Assembly (NCBI GenBank): GCA_945916025.1
Contig: CAMEGD010000077.1
Coordinates: 1 to 6,759 of the forward strand
Length of the DNA stretch: 6,759 nucleotides
Direction of reading: 5' to 3'
DNA from: an uncultured Clostridia bacterium
Lineage (GTDB): Bacteria > Bacillota > Clostridia > Tissierellales > Peptoniphilaceae
A model generated the notes under the pieces. That model was not told the origin of the DNA and made no database searches. It saw nothing but the letters and a program-made list of their open reading frames with translations. Positions 1 to 5,596 of this stretch are shown piece after piece; the stretch's first letter is position 1, and each line of letters opens with the position of its first letter. A program made the translations under genes and the position numbers.

Positions 1-941
1 CGTCCATCTTGAAAGTTATAAGCTTCTGTAAGAACTTGGCCTGAACCTAGAGACTTACTTTCTGGCTTGTAACCTTTAATATCCTTAATTTGGCAAGGTT
101 CTATCCCCCAGGCATGGTCAATTAAAAGCTCTGCATTAATCCCAAAAGTCTTAAATAATATTTCTTCATCTTTTAAAGAAAGTCTAGCTATGTCTCCCAT
201 AGTATGAAGTCCAAGTCTAGATAACCTGTCTCTGTATCCCCTACCTACCCGCCAAAAATCATCAATAGGAAGATGGGACCACATTTCTTTTTTGTACGAA
301 GCTTCATCTAAAAATCCTACCCTAACTCTATGTTCATTGGCCTTGGCCTTTTTAGCCTTAATATCCATAGCCACCTTAGCAAGATACAAGTTTGTTCCAA
401 TTCCAACTGTGGCAGTAATGCCAGTTTCCTCTATTACATCTAAAACAACCTGCTCAGCCAGATCCTTAGGGTCAAGTTTGTAGGCTCTTAGGTACTTGCT
501 AGCATCTATAAAGACCTCATCAATGGAATAAACGTGGATATCTTCCTTACTAAACCACTTTAAATAGACCTTATAAATCCTAGAACTAAATTCTATGTAC
601 TTTGCCATTTGAGGAAGGGCTACAATATAATCCAACTCCAAGGACTTGTCTTTTTCAAGTTCAAGTTTATTAAAAGACTTACCCTTTAATGCCTTGTTAT
701 TGTTGTCTTTTCTCCTTTGTATATTTATCTCATCGACCTTTTCCTCAACTTCAAAAAGCCGTGGTCTACCCTTTACCCCTAATTCTTTCAAAGGCGGAGT
801 AACTGCTAGACATATTCCCTTGTTAGTTTGTCTATTGTCAGCAACAACAAGGTTTGTGGTCATAGGGTCCAGCTCTAACTGTTGACACTCAACAGAAGCA
901 TAAAAGGACTTTAGGTCTATAGCAAAAATTATCCTGTCCAT
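1..941 (-). CDS. Y-family translesion DNA polymerase (UvrX/YqjW-like), 3' end outside window
   Basis: This is an error-prone DNA polymerase of the Y family (ImpB/MucB/SamB, DinB/UmuC relatives), which copies past damaged template bases. The visible 313 codons run from the ATG at 941 without a stop to the window edge; related proteins have about 400-420 residues, so roughly 100 C-terminal residues are missing. Residues 9-19 read DLKSFYASVEC, holding the first metal-binding Asp9. Residues 138-146 read YSIDEVFID, where Asp141 and Glu142 complete the catalytic site. GIGTNLYLAK follows at about 180-189. A helix-hairpin-helix-like stretch spans about 230-252 (WRVGRGYRDRLSRLG). SKSLGSGQVL at 295-304 begins the little-finger part. 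The KSFYASVEC and YSIDEVFID forms point to the Bacillus UvrX/YqjW group rather than classic DinB. A GGAGGT ribosome binding site at 946-951 supports the start. A LexA box upstream predicts SOS induction. Confidence 0.93.
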   Translation of the reverse strand, partial: MDRIIFAIDLKSFYASVECQQLELDPMTTNLVVADNRQTNKGICLAVTPPLKELGVKGRPRLFEVEEKVDEINIQRRKDNNNKALKGKSFNKLELEKDKSLELDYIVALPQMAKYIEFSSRIYKVYLKWFSKEDIHVYSIDEVFIDASKYLRAYKLDPKDLAEQVVLDVIEETGITATVGIGTNLYLAKVAMDIKAKKAKANEHRVRVGFLDEASYKKEMWSHLPIDDFWRVGRGYRDRLSRLGLHTMGDIARLSLKDEEILFKTFGINAELLIDHAWGIEPCQIKDIKGYKPESKSLGSGQVLTEAYNFQDG

Positions 942-957
942 GTTTACCTCCAAGGAT

Positions 958-986
958 ATTATAACACTTTTAGAACAAATGTTCTA
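958..986 (-). promoter_or_regulatory. Promoter of the Y-family polymerase gene
   Basis: On the minus strand a perfect TATAAT lies at 963-958. With a 17-bp spacer the -35 position is TAGAAC at 986-981, a poor match to TTGACA. The predicted transcription start is near G951, which is also the first base of the GGAGGT ribosome binding site, so the leader would be only about 10 nt. The -35 region is covered by the LexA box. Confidence 0.7.
971..986. promoter_or_regulatory. LexA (DinR) SOS box
   Basis: The sequence tagaacaaatgttcta is a perfect inverted repeat with 6-bp arms around the 4-bp spacer AAAT. Its core GAAC-N4-GTTC matches the known LexA/DinR operator of Gram-positive bacteria (CGAACRNRYGTTCG type). 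It covers the -35 element and part of the spacer of the polymerase promoter, as expected for a repressor site. It also lies about 10 bp upstream of the putative -35 region of the divergent gene at 1056, where any effect is uncertain. Confidence 0.85.
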
Positions 987-1015
987 TATAAAGTAGTTTT
1001 AATAATCTTTTATTA

Positions 1016-1051
1016 TGTTATAATCAAATTAATTACAAATGAAAAGAGGGA
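1016..1051 (+). promoter_or_regulatory. Extended -10 promoter and ribosome binding site of the gene at 1056
   Basis: TGTTATAAT at 1016-1024 is an extended -10 element (TGnTATAAT). There is no good -35 hexamer 16-18 bp upstream, which is tolerated by extended -10 promoters. Transcription would start near 1031. A GAGGG ribosome binding site at 1046-1050 precedes the ATG at 1056 with ordinary spacing. Confidence 0.6.
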
Positions 1052-1055
1052 TTTT

Positions 1056-1521
1056 ATGAGGAAAAAGTTAAAAGTATTTTTAATTTTAGCAATGATTTTA
1101 GTATTGCTTCCCCTAGGAGCAAAAGCAACAAACCAAGAACCTAAATTATGGATTAGACGTCCCTCCAGTAATAAAAGACTCAAGGACCATTGTACCACTT
1201 AGGTTTATTGCAGAATCTTTTGGCCTTAAAGTAGATTGGGACCAAGAAAATTATACAGCAATAATTGGTGAAGGATATAAGGCTCCTGAAAAAGAAATTG
1301 AAGTACCGATACCAGTAGCAAAATTTTATGACAATTTAAGTGTAAGTCCATATCCAGATAGACTTATAAAAGGAAATATCAGTTCAAAAGGAGAAAAGAT
1401 ATTTCATGCTCCAGGTCAAAGGGACTACAAAAAAACTATAATTGATGAATCAAAAGGCGAAAGATGGTTCAAAACAGGACAAGAAGCAATTGAAGCAGGT
1501 TGGAGACAAGCATTAAAATAG
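1056..1521 (+). pseudogene. Frameshifted exported protein: signal peptide, copper-amine-oxidase-N-like domain, sunset-like C-terminus
   Basis: Two frames together make one recognisable protein. The first frame (ATG 1056, stop TAG 1200-1202, 48 aa) begins MRKKLKVFLILAMILVLLPL and runs to about AKA, a classic Sec signal peptide. The second frame, shifted by +1, carries DVPPVIKDSRTIVPLRFIAE from 1156 and then SFGLKVDWD, the signature of the copper amine oxidase N-terminal-like domain common on exported Bacillota proteins. It ends with KGNISSKGEKIFHAPGQ, DESKGERWF and EAIEAGWRQA before TAG at 1519-1521. That end resembles the short 'sunset' domain, which I recall from the C-termini of thermonuclease-like exported proteins. 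The second frame is closed upstream by a TAG near 1112 and has no start codon of its own with a ribosome binding site. As written the gene therefore yields only a 48-residue product. Its role is unknown, possibly at the cell surface. A sequencing error is an alternative to a true pseudogene. Confidence 0.8.
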
Positions 1522-1527
1522 TAATTT

Positions 1528-1553
1528 AGACACCTAAATAGGTGTCTTTTTTT
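1528..1553 (+). terminator. Intrinsic terminator after the frameshifted gene
   Basis: An 8-bp perfect stem (AGACACCT at 1528-1535, AGGTGTCT at 1540-1547) with an AAAT loop is followed by a T-run to 1553. It begins 6 nt after the TAG stop and suits plus-strand transcription. Confidence 0.9.
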
Positions 1554-1557
1554 GTAT

Positions 1558-1588
1558 AAAAAAACTACCTACAATTATATAGGTAGTT
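1558..1588 (-). terminator. Intrinsic terminator of tmRNA (ssrA)
   Basis: On the minus strand AACTACCTA (1588-1580) pairs with TAGGTAGTT (1571-1563) around an 8-nt loop and runs into seven T residues (1564-1558). It lies about 20 nt past the mature 3' CCA end of tmRNA. It faces the plus-strand terminator at 1528-1553. Confidence 0.9.
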
Positions 1589-1608
1589 AATTCTTATCTT
1601 TCTAAGTA

Positions 1609-1955
1609 TGGTGGAGCCGGTGGGAGTTGAACCCACGTCCGAAAACTCTTCCACAACACCTTCTACGAGTGTAGTCATTTATTTGTTGTTCTTAGAAAAA
1701 CTCCAAATGACAGGATTTTTTCTATATATCGTCATAGGTACCCTCTTTGATATGGCGACTTTCAAAGATTTGTTTCCCATTAAAATGACACCTACTTTAG
1801 AACAATGGGGTTTCTAAAGGGTGAAGCTGCAGTTAGGCAGCTAAAGCTAATTCGTTATTGTTGTTATTTATATTTTTTGAGACTTTTTTCGTCATTTCTC
1901 AAAGACGACTCGCTTATGTTGATTCTAAATCCCCGTCGAAGCCATGTTCGGCCCC
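1609..1955 (-). ncRNA. ssrA: Transfer-messenger RNA (tmRNA)
   Basis: tmRNA acts with SmpB to rescue stalled ribosomes by adding a degradation tag to the unfinished protein. The 5' end at 1955 reads GGGGCCGAACATGGCTTCGA, followed by the usual ACGGGGATTTAGA. The 3' end reads GTGGGTTCAACTCCCACCGG and then CTCCACCA, a T-arm plus acceptor strand with an encoded CCA ending at 1609. The acceptor pairs GGGGCC with GGCTCC, which leaves a G-U wobble at the third pair, the alanyl-tRNA synthetase identity element. The mature length is 347 nt, a normal size for a one-piece tmRNA. An internal tag reading frame ends ELALAA-stop. The gene lies 45 nt downstream of SRP RNA on the same strand, with a terminator-like hairpin between them. 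Ends are set from acceptor pairing. Confidence 0.97.
1833..1880 (-). other. tmRNA proteolysis-tag reading frame
   Basis: The minus-strand frame ends GAA TTA GCT TTA GCT GCC TAA, giving ELALAA and a stop at 1835-1833. This is the typical hydrophobic tag end recognised by ClpXP-type proteases. Upstream in frame are AAT AAC AAC AAT AAC, so the tag is rich in asparagine. If translation resumes at the TCA codon (1880-1878), which follows AAGTC much as the E. coli resume codon follows TAGTC, the tag would be SKNINNNNELALAA after the alanine from tmRNA. The end is certain but the resume codon is inferred; AAA at 1877 is an alternative. Confidence 0.75.
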
Positions 1956-1963
1956 ATATTTTT

Positions 1964-1990
1964 AAAAAAGGAGAAGCAAAACTCCTCCTT
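1964..1990 (-). terminator. Terminator-like hairpin between SRP RNA and tmRNA
   Basis: On the minus strand AAGGAGGAG (1990-1982) pairs with CTTCTCCTT (1976-1968) through nine pairs, one of them G-U, around the loop TTTTG. A run of T residues (1969-1964) follows. This is a good intrinsic terminator for SRP RNA. It ends only 8 nt before the mature 5' end of tmRNA, so tmRNA must come from read-through plus processing or from a promoter inside the SRP gene. Confidence 0.8.
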
Positions 1991-2000
1991 CTTATGTAAG

Positions 2001-2267
2001 GCCGTACGAAACTTTCGATGACAACCTCCCGATGGTACACAGTTAGTTAGCTCGGACCAGGCACCCTCGCGGCACACGAAAAATCATTGCTTAGTGCTGC
2101 TTCCTTCCAGACCTGACACGGTTCACAAGCATCCGTTGCGCAAGACCCAATCTTCATCGCCACTTTACTGCGGCAAACTCGACAAGTTGGCACCTCATAG
2201 TTTTGATCAACCCTGCTGTAGCGGATTGCAGGTTACAAGGTACCGCTAGTTCCCCATCTAGTACGGC
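2001..2267 (-). ncRNA. ffs: Signal recognition particle RNA, large Gram-positive type (scRNA)
   Basis: This is the RNA core of the signal recognition particle, which binds Ffh and targets membrane and secreted proteins. The apical domain reads GTCAGGTCTGGAAGGAAGCA then GCACTAAG on the minus strand (about 2118-2090), with the GGAAGGAAGCA signature. GTGTGCCGCGAGGGTGCCTGG follows in two stretches, as in Bacillus scRNA. The 5' part has CTAGATGGGGAACTAGCGGT and TGTAACCTGCAATCCGC, characteristic of the large form with an Alu domain. The ends GCCGTAC (2267-2261) and GTACGGC (2007-2001) are exactly complementary and close helix 5, so the length is about 267 nt, close to the Bacillus length. End positions are uncertain by a few bases. 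It starts 10 nt after tRNA-Ser, and the two are almost surely one transcript cut by tRNA-processing enzymes. Confidence 0.95.
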
Positions 2268-2277
2268 AAATTTTTAC

Positions 2278-2369
2278 TGGCGGAGAGAAGGGGATTTGAA
2301 CCCCTGATACGGTTATCCCGTATACCCGCTTTCCAGGCGAGCGCCTTCAGCCAGCTCAGCCATCTCTCC
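2278..2369 (-). tRNA. tRNA-Ser (anticodon GGA), CCA encoded
   Basis: The minus strand from 2369 reads GGAGAGATGGCTGAGCTGGC and ends TCTCTCCGCCA at 2278. The 7-bp acceptor stem (GGAGAGA with TCTCTCC), discriminator G and encoded CCA are all present. The anticodon loop is CTGGAAA between CTCGC and GCGGG, giving anticodon GGA for serine codons UCC and UCU. A long variable arm (TACGGGATAACCGTA) marks the class II serine type. The length is 92 nt. It is the first gene after the promoter at 2387-2415 and leads directly into SRP RNA. Confidence 0.97.
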
Positions 2370-2386
2370 TTAACCAATGCCTAATT

Positions 2387-2415
2387 ATTTTATCTTAAAT
2401 ATACTGGTTTGTCAA
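2387..2415 (-). promoter_or_regulatory. Strong promoter of the tRNA-Ser / SRP RNA / tmRNA cluster
   Basis: The minus strand has a perfect -35 TTGACA (2415-2410), a 17-bp spacer and TAAAAT (2392-2387) as -10. Transcription would begin near 2380, about 11 nt before the mature tRNA 5' end. The position and strength suit a stable-RNA promoter. I see no clear terminator between the end of the magnesium transporter gene (2460) and this promoter. Confidence 0.85.
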
Positions 2416-2459
2416 TGTTTCCTAGGTGAAAGTTTTATAACCAAATACTGACAAGTTCT

Positions 2460-3830
2460 TTATAAAAGTATCCACCTAGCTAAGTTAAAGTAAATTATTA
2501 AACTTATAGCATCTACCATAGTAGTTATTATTGGTACAGCCATTACCGCTGGATCTAGGCCAAGTTTTTTAGCCCCAAATGGTAAAAGTCCCCCAATAAT
2601 ATTTGATGAATAAATAGTAAATATTAAGGCAAGTACTACTGTCAAGGCTACATTAATACCCTCTTGGCTTATAAATAAAACTCTAACCAAGATAATTATT
2701 GATAAAACTAGAATAATTATAGTAGAAACCTTTATTTCCTTCTTTAGGATCTTAAAAATATCCTTGTCTACAATTTCCCCAGTTGCCATCCCCCTAATAA
2801 TAAGTGTAGATGACTGAGAGGATGCATTACCTCCAGTATCGGTAATCATAGGAATTAGTGTAGATAGTATTGCAAAATTTCCGAGAATTTCCAGGTTGTT
2901 ATTAATAATTAATCCTGTCATAGTTGCAGAAATCATCAAGACCATTATCCAAGGTAATCTATTTTTAGCTAGTTTTTTTGTATCTGTTTCTAAATAAACG
3001 TCATCTGTAGGAGTAATGGCAGCCATAAGTTGGAAGTCTTCTGTTGCCTCTTCTTCTAAAATTCTAAAGGCATCATCATAGGTTACTATTCCAACTAACT
3101 TGTTAGACCTATCTAAAACTGGAATAGCCAAGAAACCATATTTTTGGAATAAGTTTGATACATATTCTTGGTCATCATCTGTGTTTACATAGATTACATC
3201 CTCTTCCATTATTTCTGATATCAAAAGATTTGGATCTGCAGTTACAAGTTTTCTTAAGGAAATTATCCCTATTAACCTGGACTTATTATCTACTACATAG
3301 GAAGAATAAACTGTTTCTTTTTTTAATCCTACTTCTTTTATGTGGTCAAGGGCATCTTGTACACTATAGTTTTTGTGAAGACTCACATATTCTATAGTCA
3401 TTACACTTCCAGCTGAATCCTTTGGATAGCCTAAAAATTCGTTAACTAGAGCCCTTTGTTCCTTGGATATAGACCTTAGAACCTTACTTACATACTCTGC
3501 TGGCATTTCTTCTATAAGGTCAACTATATCGTCAAAGAAGACTTCTTCCATAATTTCTTTTATTTCTCTATCTGAAAAATCAGTTACTATCTCAACTTGC
3601 TTGTCTAAATCTAGGTAGGCAAATACTTGAGATGCACTAGTTTCTGACAGCATTCTAAAGAGTATAAGACTGTAGTGTTTATCTTCTAGATTACTAATTA
3701 TTTCTGCTATATCTATTTCATTTGTATCTTGTAAAAATTCCCTCAACTCATTATATTTTTTATTTTTTAATAAGTTAAGAATATCTTCTTCTTCGTATTT
3801 TATCCTATCTAATATATTTCTTTGTTCCAC
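2460..3830 (-). CDS. mgtE: MgtE-family magnesium transporter, second gene of pair
   Basis: This is a Mg2+ channel/transporter of the MgtE family, a homodimer in characterised members, in which a cytosolic sensor closes the pore when internal Mg2+ is high. The 456 residues match the usual length of about 450. The order is an acidic MgtE_N helical domain (about 20-130), two CBS domains (about 140-200 and 205-258), a connecting plug helix (about 260-285) and a membrane domain of about five helices (290-456). IPMITDTGGNASSQSSTLII at 326-345 is the conserved pore-helix motif. Asp440 in TTMVDAISLIIYF matches the conserved pore Asp (Asp432 of the Thermus thermophilus protein). The start is a GTG at 3830, six bases after the strong GGAGGT at 3837-3842. 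That site overlaps the stop of the upstream paralogue, which suggests translational coupling. No clear terminator follows the TAA. Confidence 0.95.
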   Translation of the reverse strand: MEQRNILDRIKYEEEDILNLLKNKKYNELREFLQDTNEIDIAEIISNLEDKHYSLILFRMLSETSASQVFAYLDLDKQVEIVTDFSDREIKEIMEEVFFDDIVDLIEEMPAEYVSKVLRSISKEQRALVNEFLGYPKDSAGSVMTIEYVSLHKNYSVQDALDHIKEVGLKKETVYSSYVVDNKSRLIGIISLRKLVTADPNLLISEIMEEDVIYVNTDDDQEYVSNLFQKYGFLAIPVLDRSNKLVGIVTYDDAFRILEEEATEDFQLMAAITPTDDVYLETDTKKLAKNRLPWIMVLMISATMTGLIINNNLEILGNFAILSTLIPMITDTGGNASSQSSTLIIRGMATGEIVDKDIFKILKKEIKVSTIIILVLSIIILVRVLFISQEGINVALTVVLALIFTIYSSNIIGGLLPFGAKKLGLDPAVMAVPIITTMVDAISLIIYFNLARWILL

Positions 3831-3836
3831 TAGTCC

Positions 3837-3846
3837 ACCTCCTTTT
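3837..3846 (-). promoter_or_regulatory. Ribosome binding site overlapping the upstream mgtE stop
   Basis: AAAAGGAGGT on the minus strand (3846-3837) shares two bases with the TAA stop of the upstream gene (3847-3845) and sits 6 bases before the GTG start at 3830. It decides the GTG as the start and suggests the second transporter is translated by ribosomes finishing the first. Confidence 0.85.
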
Positions 3847-5176
3847 AAATTGGTAATAATAATGCTGCAACTGTGAAGTAAATAATTAAGGATACAGCAT
3901 CTACTAAGGTTGTAATAATTGAACTGGACATAATTGCCGGGTCGATATTCATTCTATCTGCTAGTAGTGGGATTAATCCACCCAAAACTTTAGCAATTAC
4001 TATTGAAATTAGCATAGTAACCATAACAACTAGTCCAATACTTAAACTTACTTGGTCCAAAAAGATTACTTTCATAAAGGAAATTATTCCCATAATTCCC
4101 CCAACAATAAGGCCCACCTTTAATTCCTTATACATAATCTTAAACTTGTCATCAAAGTTGATTTCCTCTAGAGAAATATTTCTGATTGCAAGGGTTGATG
4201 ATTGGATCCCCGCATTACCACCTGCTGCTGTAATCATTGGAATAAAGGAATTTAAAATTAGGTACTGGGCTAGAATCCAATTATATTTTTCTATAATACC
4301 CCCAATAAATATTCCTAGTATTAAAAGAACAGAAAGCCATATTATCCTATCCTTCGCTAGTTTTATTGGAGATTCCTCTAGGTAACCACCTTCAGAAGGG
4401 GTCATACCTGCCATAGTATGGAAGTCTTCTGTTGTTTCTAACTCCATAACTTCCATTACCTCGTCTACTGTTACAATTCCAGTCATCCTGCCTTCAGTAT
4501 CAACTACTGGCAAAGTTAAAAAGTCATATTTTCCGAAAATTTCAGCAACTTCCTCTTGGTCTGTATCAGTATGGACATATATTACATCTTCTACCATCAA
4601 ATCTGATATTAGTACATTTCTTTCTGCAGTTACAATCTCCCTTAGGGACAATACTCCCTTTAGTTTTTTGTTAGGGCCAAGGACATAACAAGAATAAATG
4701 GTTTCTTTATCTACACCATTTTTTCTAATATACATTAATGCTTCTTCCACAGTCATGTCACCTTTAAGGGCAACATACTCTATGGTCATAATGGAACCTG
4801 CAGAATCTTCCTTATAATTTAAGAATTGATTAATTAGTTCCCTTTCCTTGGCTTCTGTATATTTTAGTATATTTTTTACGGCATTAGCTGGAAGTTCCTC
4901 TAATAGGTCCACTTTATCGTCAAGATGAAGGTCATTAATAACTCCTTGGATTTCTTCAAACTTGATAGTTTCTACAATAGCTCTCTTTTGGTCACCAGAG
5001 AGGTTAGCAAAAACATCAGCTGCTATATCTTTATTAAGCAACCTAAAAAATATTACTGCCTGTTGCCTTTCAAGGTCATTTAAAAACTCAGCTAAGTCAG
5101 CAACATGAAAGTTTTTTATTTCCTCTTGAAGGGCCTTGTAGTTTTTATTTTCTAGGTATTCATTTAGTTTTTCCAT
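3845..5176 (-). CDS. mgtE: MgtE-family magnesium transporter, first gene of pair
   Basis: This is a second full MgtE-type Mg2+ channel of 443 residues, paralogous to the gene at 2460-3830 along its whole length and, by eye, about half identical through the CBS region. The domains are MgtE_N (about 5-118), two CBS domains (about 127-186 and 192-245), a plug helix (about 247-273) and a membrane domain of about five helices (277-443). IPMITAAGGNAGIQSSTLAI at 312-331 is the pore motif, with Ala-Ala where the paralogue has Asp-Thr. Asp426 in TTLVDAVSLIIYF matches the conserved pore Asp. I chose the ATG at 5176 because AAAGGAGG lies at 5188-5181 just before it. A further in-frame ATG at 5191 overlaps that site and has none of its own. 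The gap to the next gene is 14 bp, so the two form an operon. Confidence 0.95.
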   Translation of the reverse strand: MEKLNEYLENKNYKALQEEIKNFHVADLAEFLNDLERQQAVIFFRLLNKDIAADVFANLSGDQKRAIVETIKFEEIQGVINDLHLDDKVDLLEELPANAVKNILKYTEAKERELINQFLNYKEDSAGSIMTIEYVALKGDMTVEEALMYIRKNGVDKETIYSCYVLGPNKKLKGVLSLREIVTAERNVLISDLMVEDVIYVHTDTDQEEVAEIFGKYDFLTLPVVDTEGRMTGIVTVDEVMEVMELETTEDFHTMAGMTPSEGGYLEESPIKLAKDRIIWLSVLLILGIFIGGIIEKYNWILAQYLILNSFIPMITAAGGNAGIQSSTLAIRNISLEEINFDDKFKIMYKELKVGLIVGGIMGIISFMKVIFLDQVSLSIGLVVMVTMLISIVIAKVLGGLIPLLADRMNIDPAIMSSSIITTLVDAVSLIIYFTVAALLLPI

Positions 5177-5214
5177 AAAGCCTCCTTTCATATAAAAATT
5201 TGGTCTATTTAATT

Positions 5215-5244
5215 ATTGTACTATATATTTATATACTACTTCAA
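5215..5244 (-). promoter_or_regulatory. Candidate promoter of the mgtE operon
   Basis: On the minus strand TTGAAG (5244-5239) and TACAAT (5220-5215) are spaced by 18 bp, upstream of the ribosome binding site at 5188-5181. The predicted leader of about 30 nt is too short for an M-box magnesium riboswitch. Other AT-rich pairings are possible, such as TTGTCT with TAAATA. Confidence 0.5.
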
Positions 5245-5280
5245 GATAAGACAATAAATTATTATACAAAATAAAAATTG

Positions 5281-5301
5281 TGGTAAAATAATCTTGGAGG
5301 T
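5281..5301 (+). promoter_or_regulatory. Extended -10 and ribosome binding site of the DUF1294 gene
   Basis: TGGTAAAAT at 5281-5289 is an extended -10 type element, with no good -35 upstream. GGAGGT at 5296-5301 lies 5 bases before the ATG at 5307. If this -10 is used, transcription would start at about 5296, at the ribosome binding site itself. An upstream start within the AT-rich 5250-5280 stretch is also possible. Confidence 0.45.
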
Positions 5302-5306
5302 AAAAA

Positions 5307-5561
5307 ATGATTTTCTATTATATAATTATTAATATTATAACTTTTATAGTATTTTATTTAGACAAAAACAAGGCAAGAAAAAATAAGTGGAGAATTAGTG
5401 AATCTCAACTTTTTATTTTAATTTATATTGGCGGCGGTTTGGGAGCCCTACTTGGAATGCTTTTATTTAAGCATAAAACAAAGAAATTTTACTTTTACTT
5501 AACTATTATCTTCTCTTTAGTATTTCATTTTCTTAGTAACAACAGACACCTTGTTTCATAA
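5307..5561 (+). CDS. Small membrane protein, DUF1294 family
   Basis: This is an 84-residue integral membrane protein of the DUF1294 family (Bacillus YsdA-like), whose function is not known. Three hydrophobic segments lie at about 2-18, 33-54 and 61-77. The family signature is a basic motif after the first helix (LDKNKARKNKWRISE, residues 18-32) followed by a glycine-rich helix and second basic motif (GGGLGALLGMLLFKHKTKK, 42-60). The length fits the family (about 80-120). The ATG follows a strong GGAGGT. It diverges from the mgtE operon and is a single gene closed by the palindromic terminator at 5571-5596. Family assignment is firm; any role is open. Confidence 0.88.
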   Translation: MIFYYIIINIITFIVFYLDKNKARKNKWRISESQLFILIYIGGGLGALLGMLLFKHKTKKFYFYLTIIFSLVFHFLSNNRHLVS

Positions 5562-5570
5562 TTGTGTACA

Positions 5571-5596
5571 AAAATACCAGCCTAGGCTGGTATTTT
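5571..5596. terminator. Two-way intrinsic terminator, 26-bp perfect palindrome
   Basis: AAAATACCAGCCT is followed directly by its exact reverse complement AGGCTGGTATTTT. As RNA it forms an ACCAGC/GCTGGT stem with a short loop and a U-rich tail on both strands. It serves the plus-strand DUF1294 gene and the minus-strand hydrolase gene, whose TAA stop (5597-5595) lies at the edge of the palindrome. Confidence 0.9.

Noticed and set aside
1013..1198. A 61-codon minus-strand frame over the divergent promoter and signal peptide region.
   Set aside because: It overlaps the plus-strand signal peptide gene antisense, has no convincing ribosome binding site, and matches no family I recognise.
1..1609. 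Possible genomic island integrated at the 3' end of tmRNA, since ssrA is a common attachment site and UvrX-like polymerases occur on phages.
   Set aside because: No second copy of the tmRNA 3' end and no integrase are visible to the left within the window; the far side cannot be seen.
1608..1999. Plus-strand open frames of about 65-70 codons across the tmRNA.
   Set aside because: They are the antisense of a clearly recognised structural RNA and have no ribosome binding sites or recognisable protein features.
2401..2459. An inverted repeat TTGTCA ... TGACAA after the second mgtE gene as a possible terminator.
   Set aside because: The arms are six bases with a long loop and no T-run, and one arm is the -35 element of the tRNA promoter.
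3155..3397. Plus-strand frames opposite the mgtE and hydrolase genes (also at 4146-4385, 5719-5907 and 5911-6144).
   Set aside because: They are low-complexity shadows of strongly supported minus-strand genes.
5177..5191. An in-frame ATG 5 codons upstream of the chosen mgtE start.
   Set aside because: It overlaps the AAAGGAGG ribosome binding site that serves the ATG at 5176 and has no binding site of its own.
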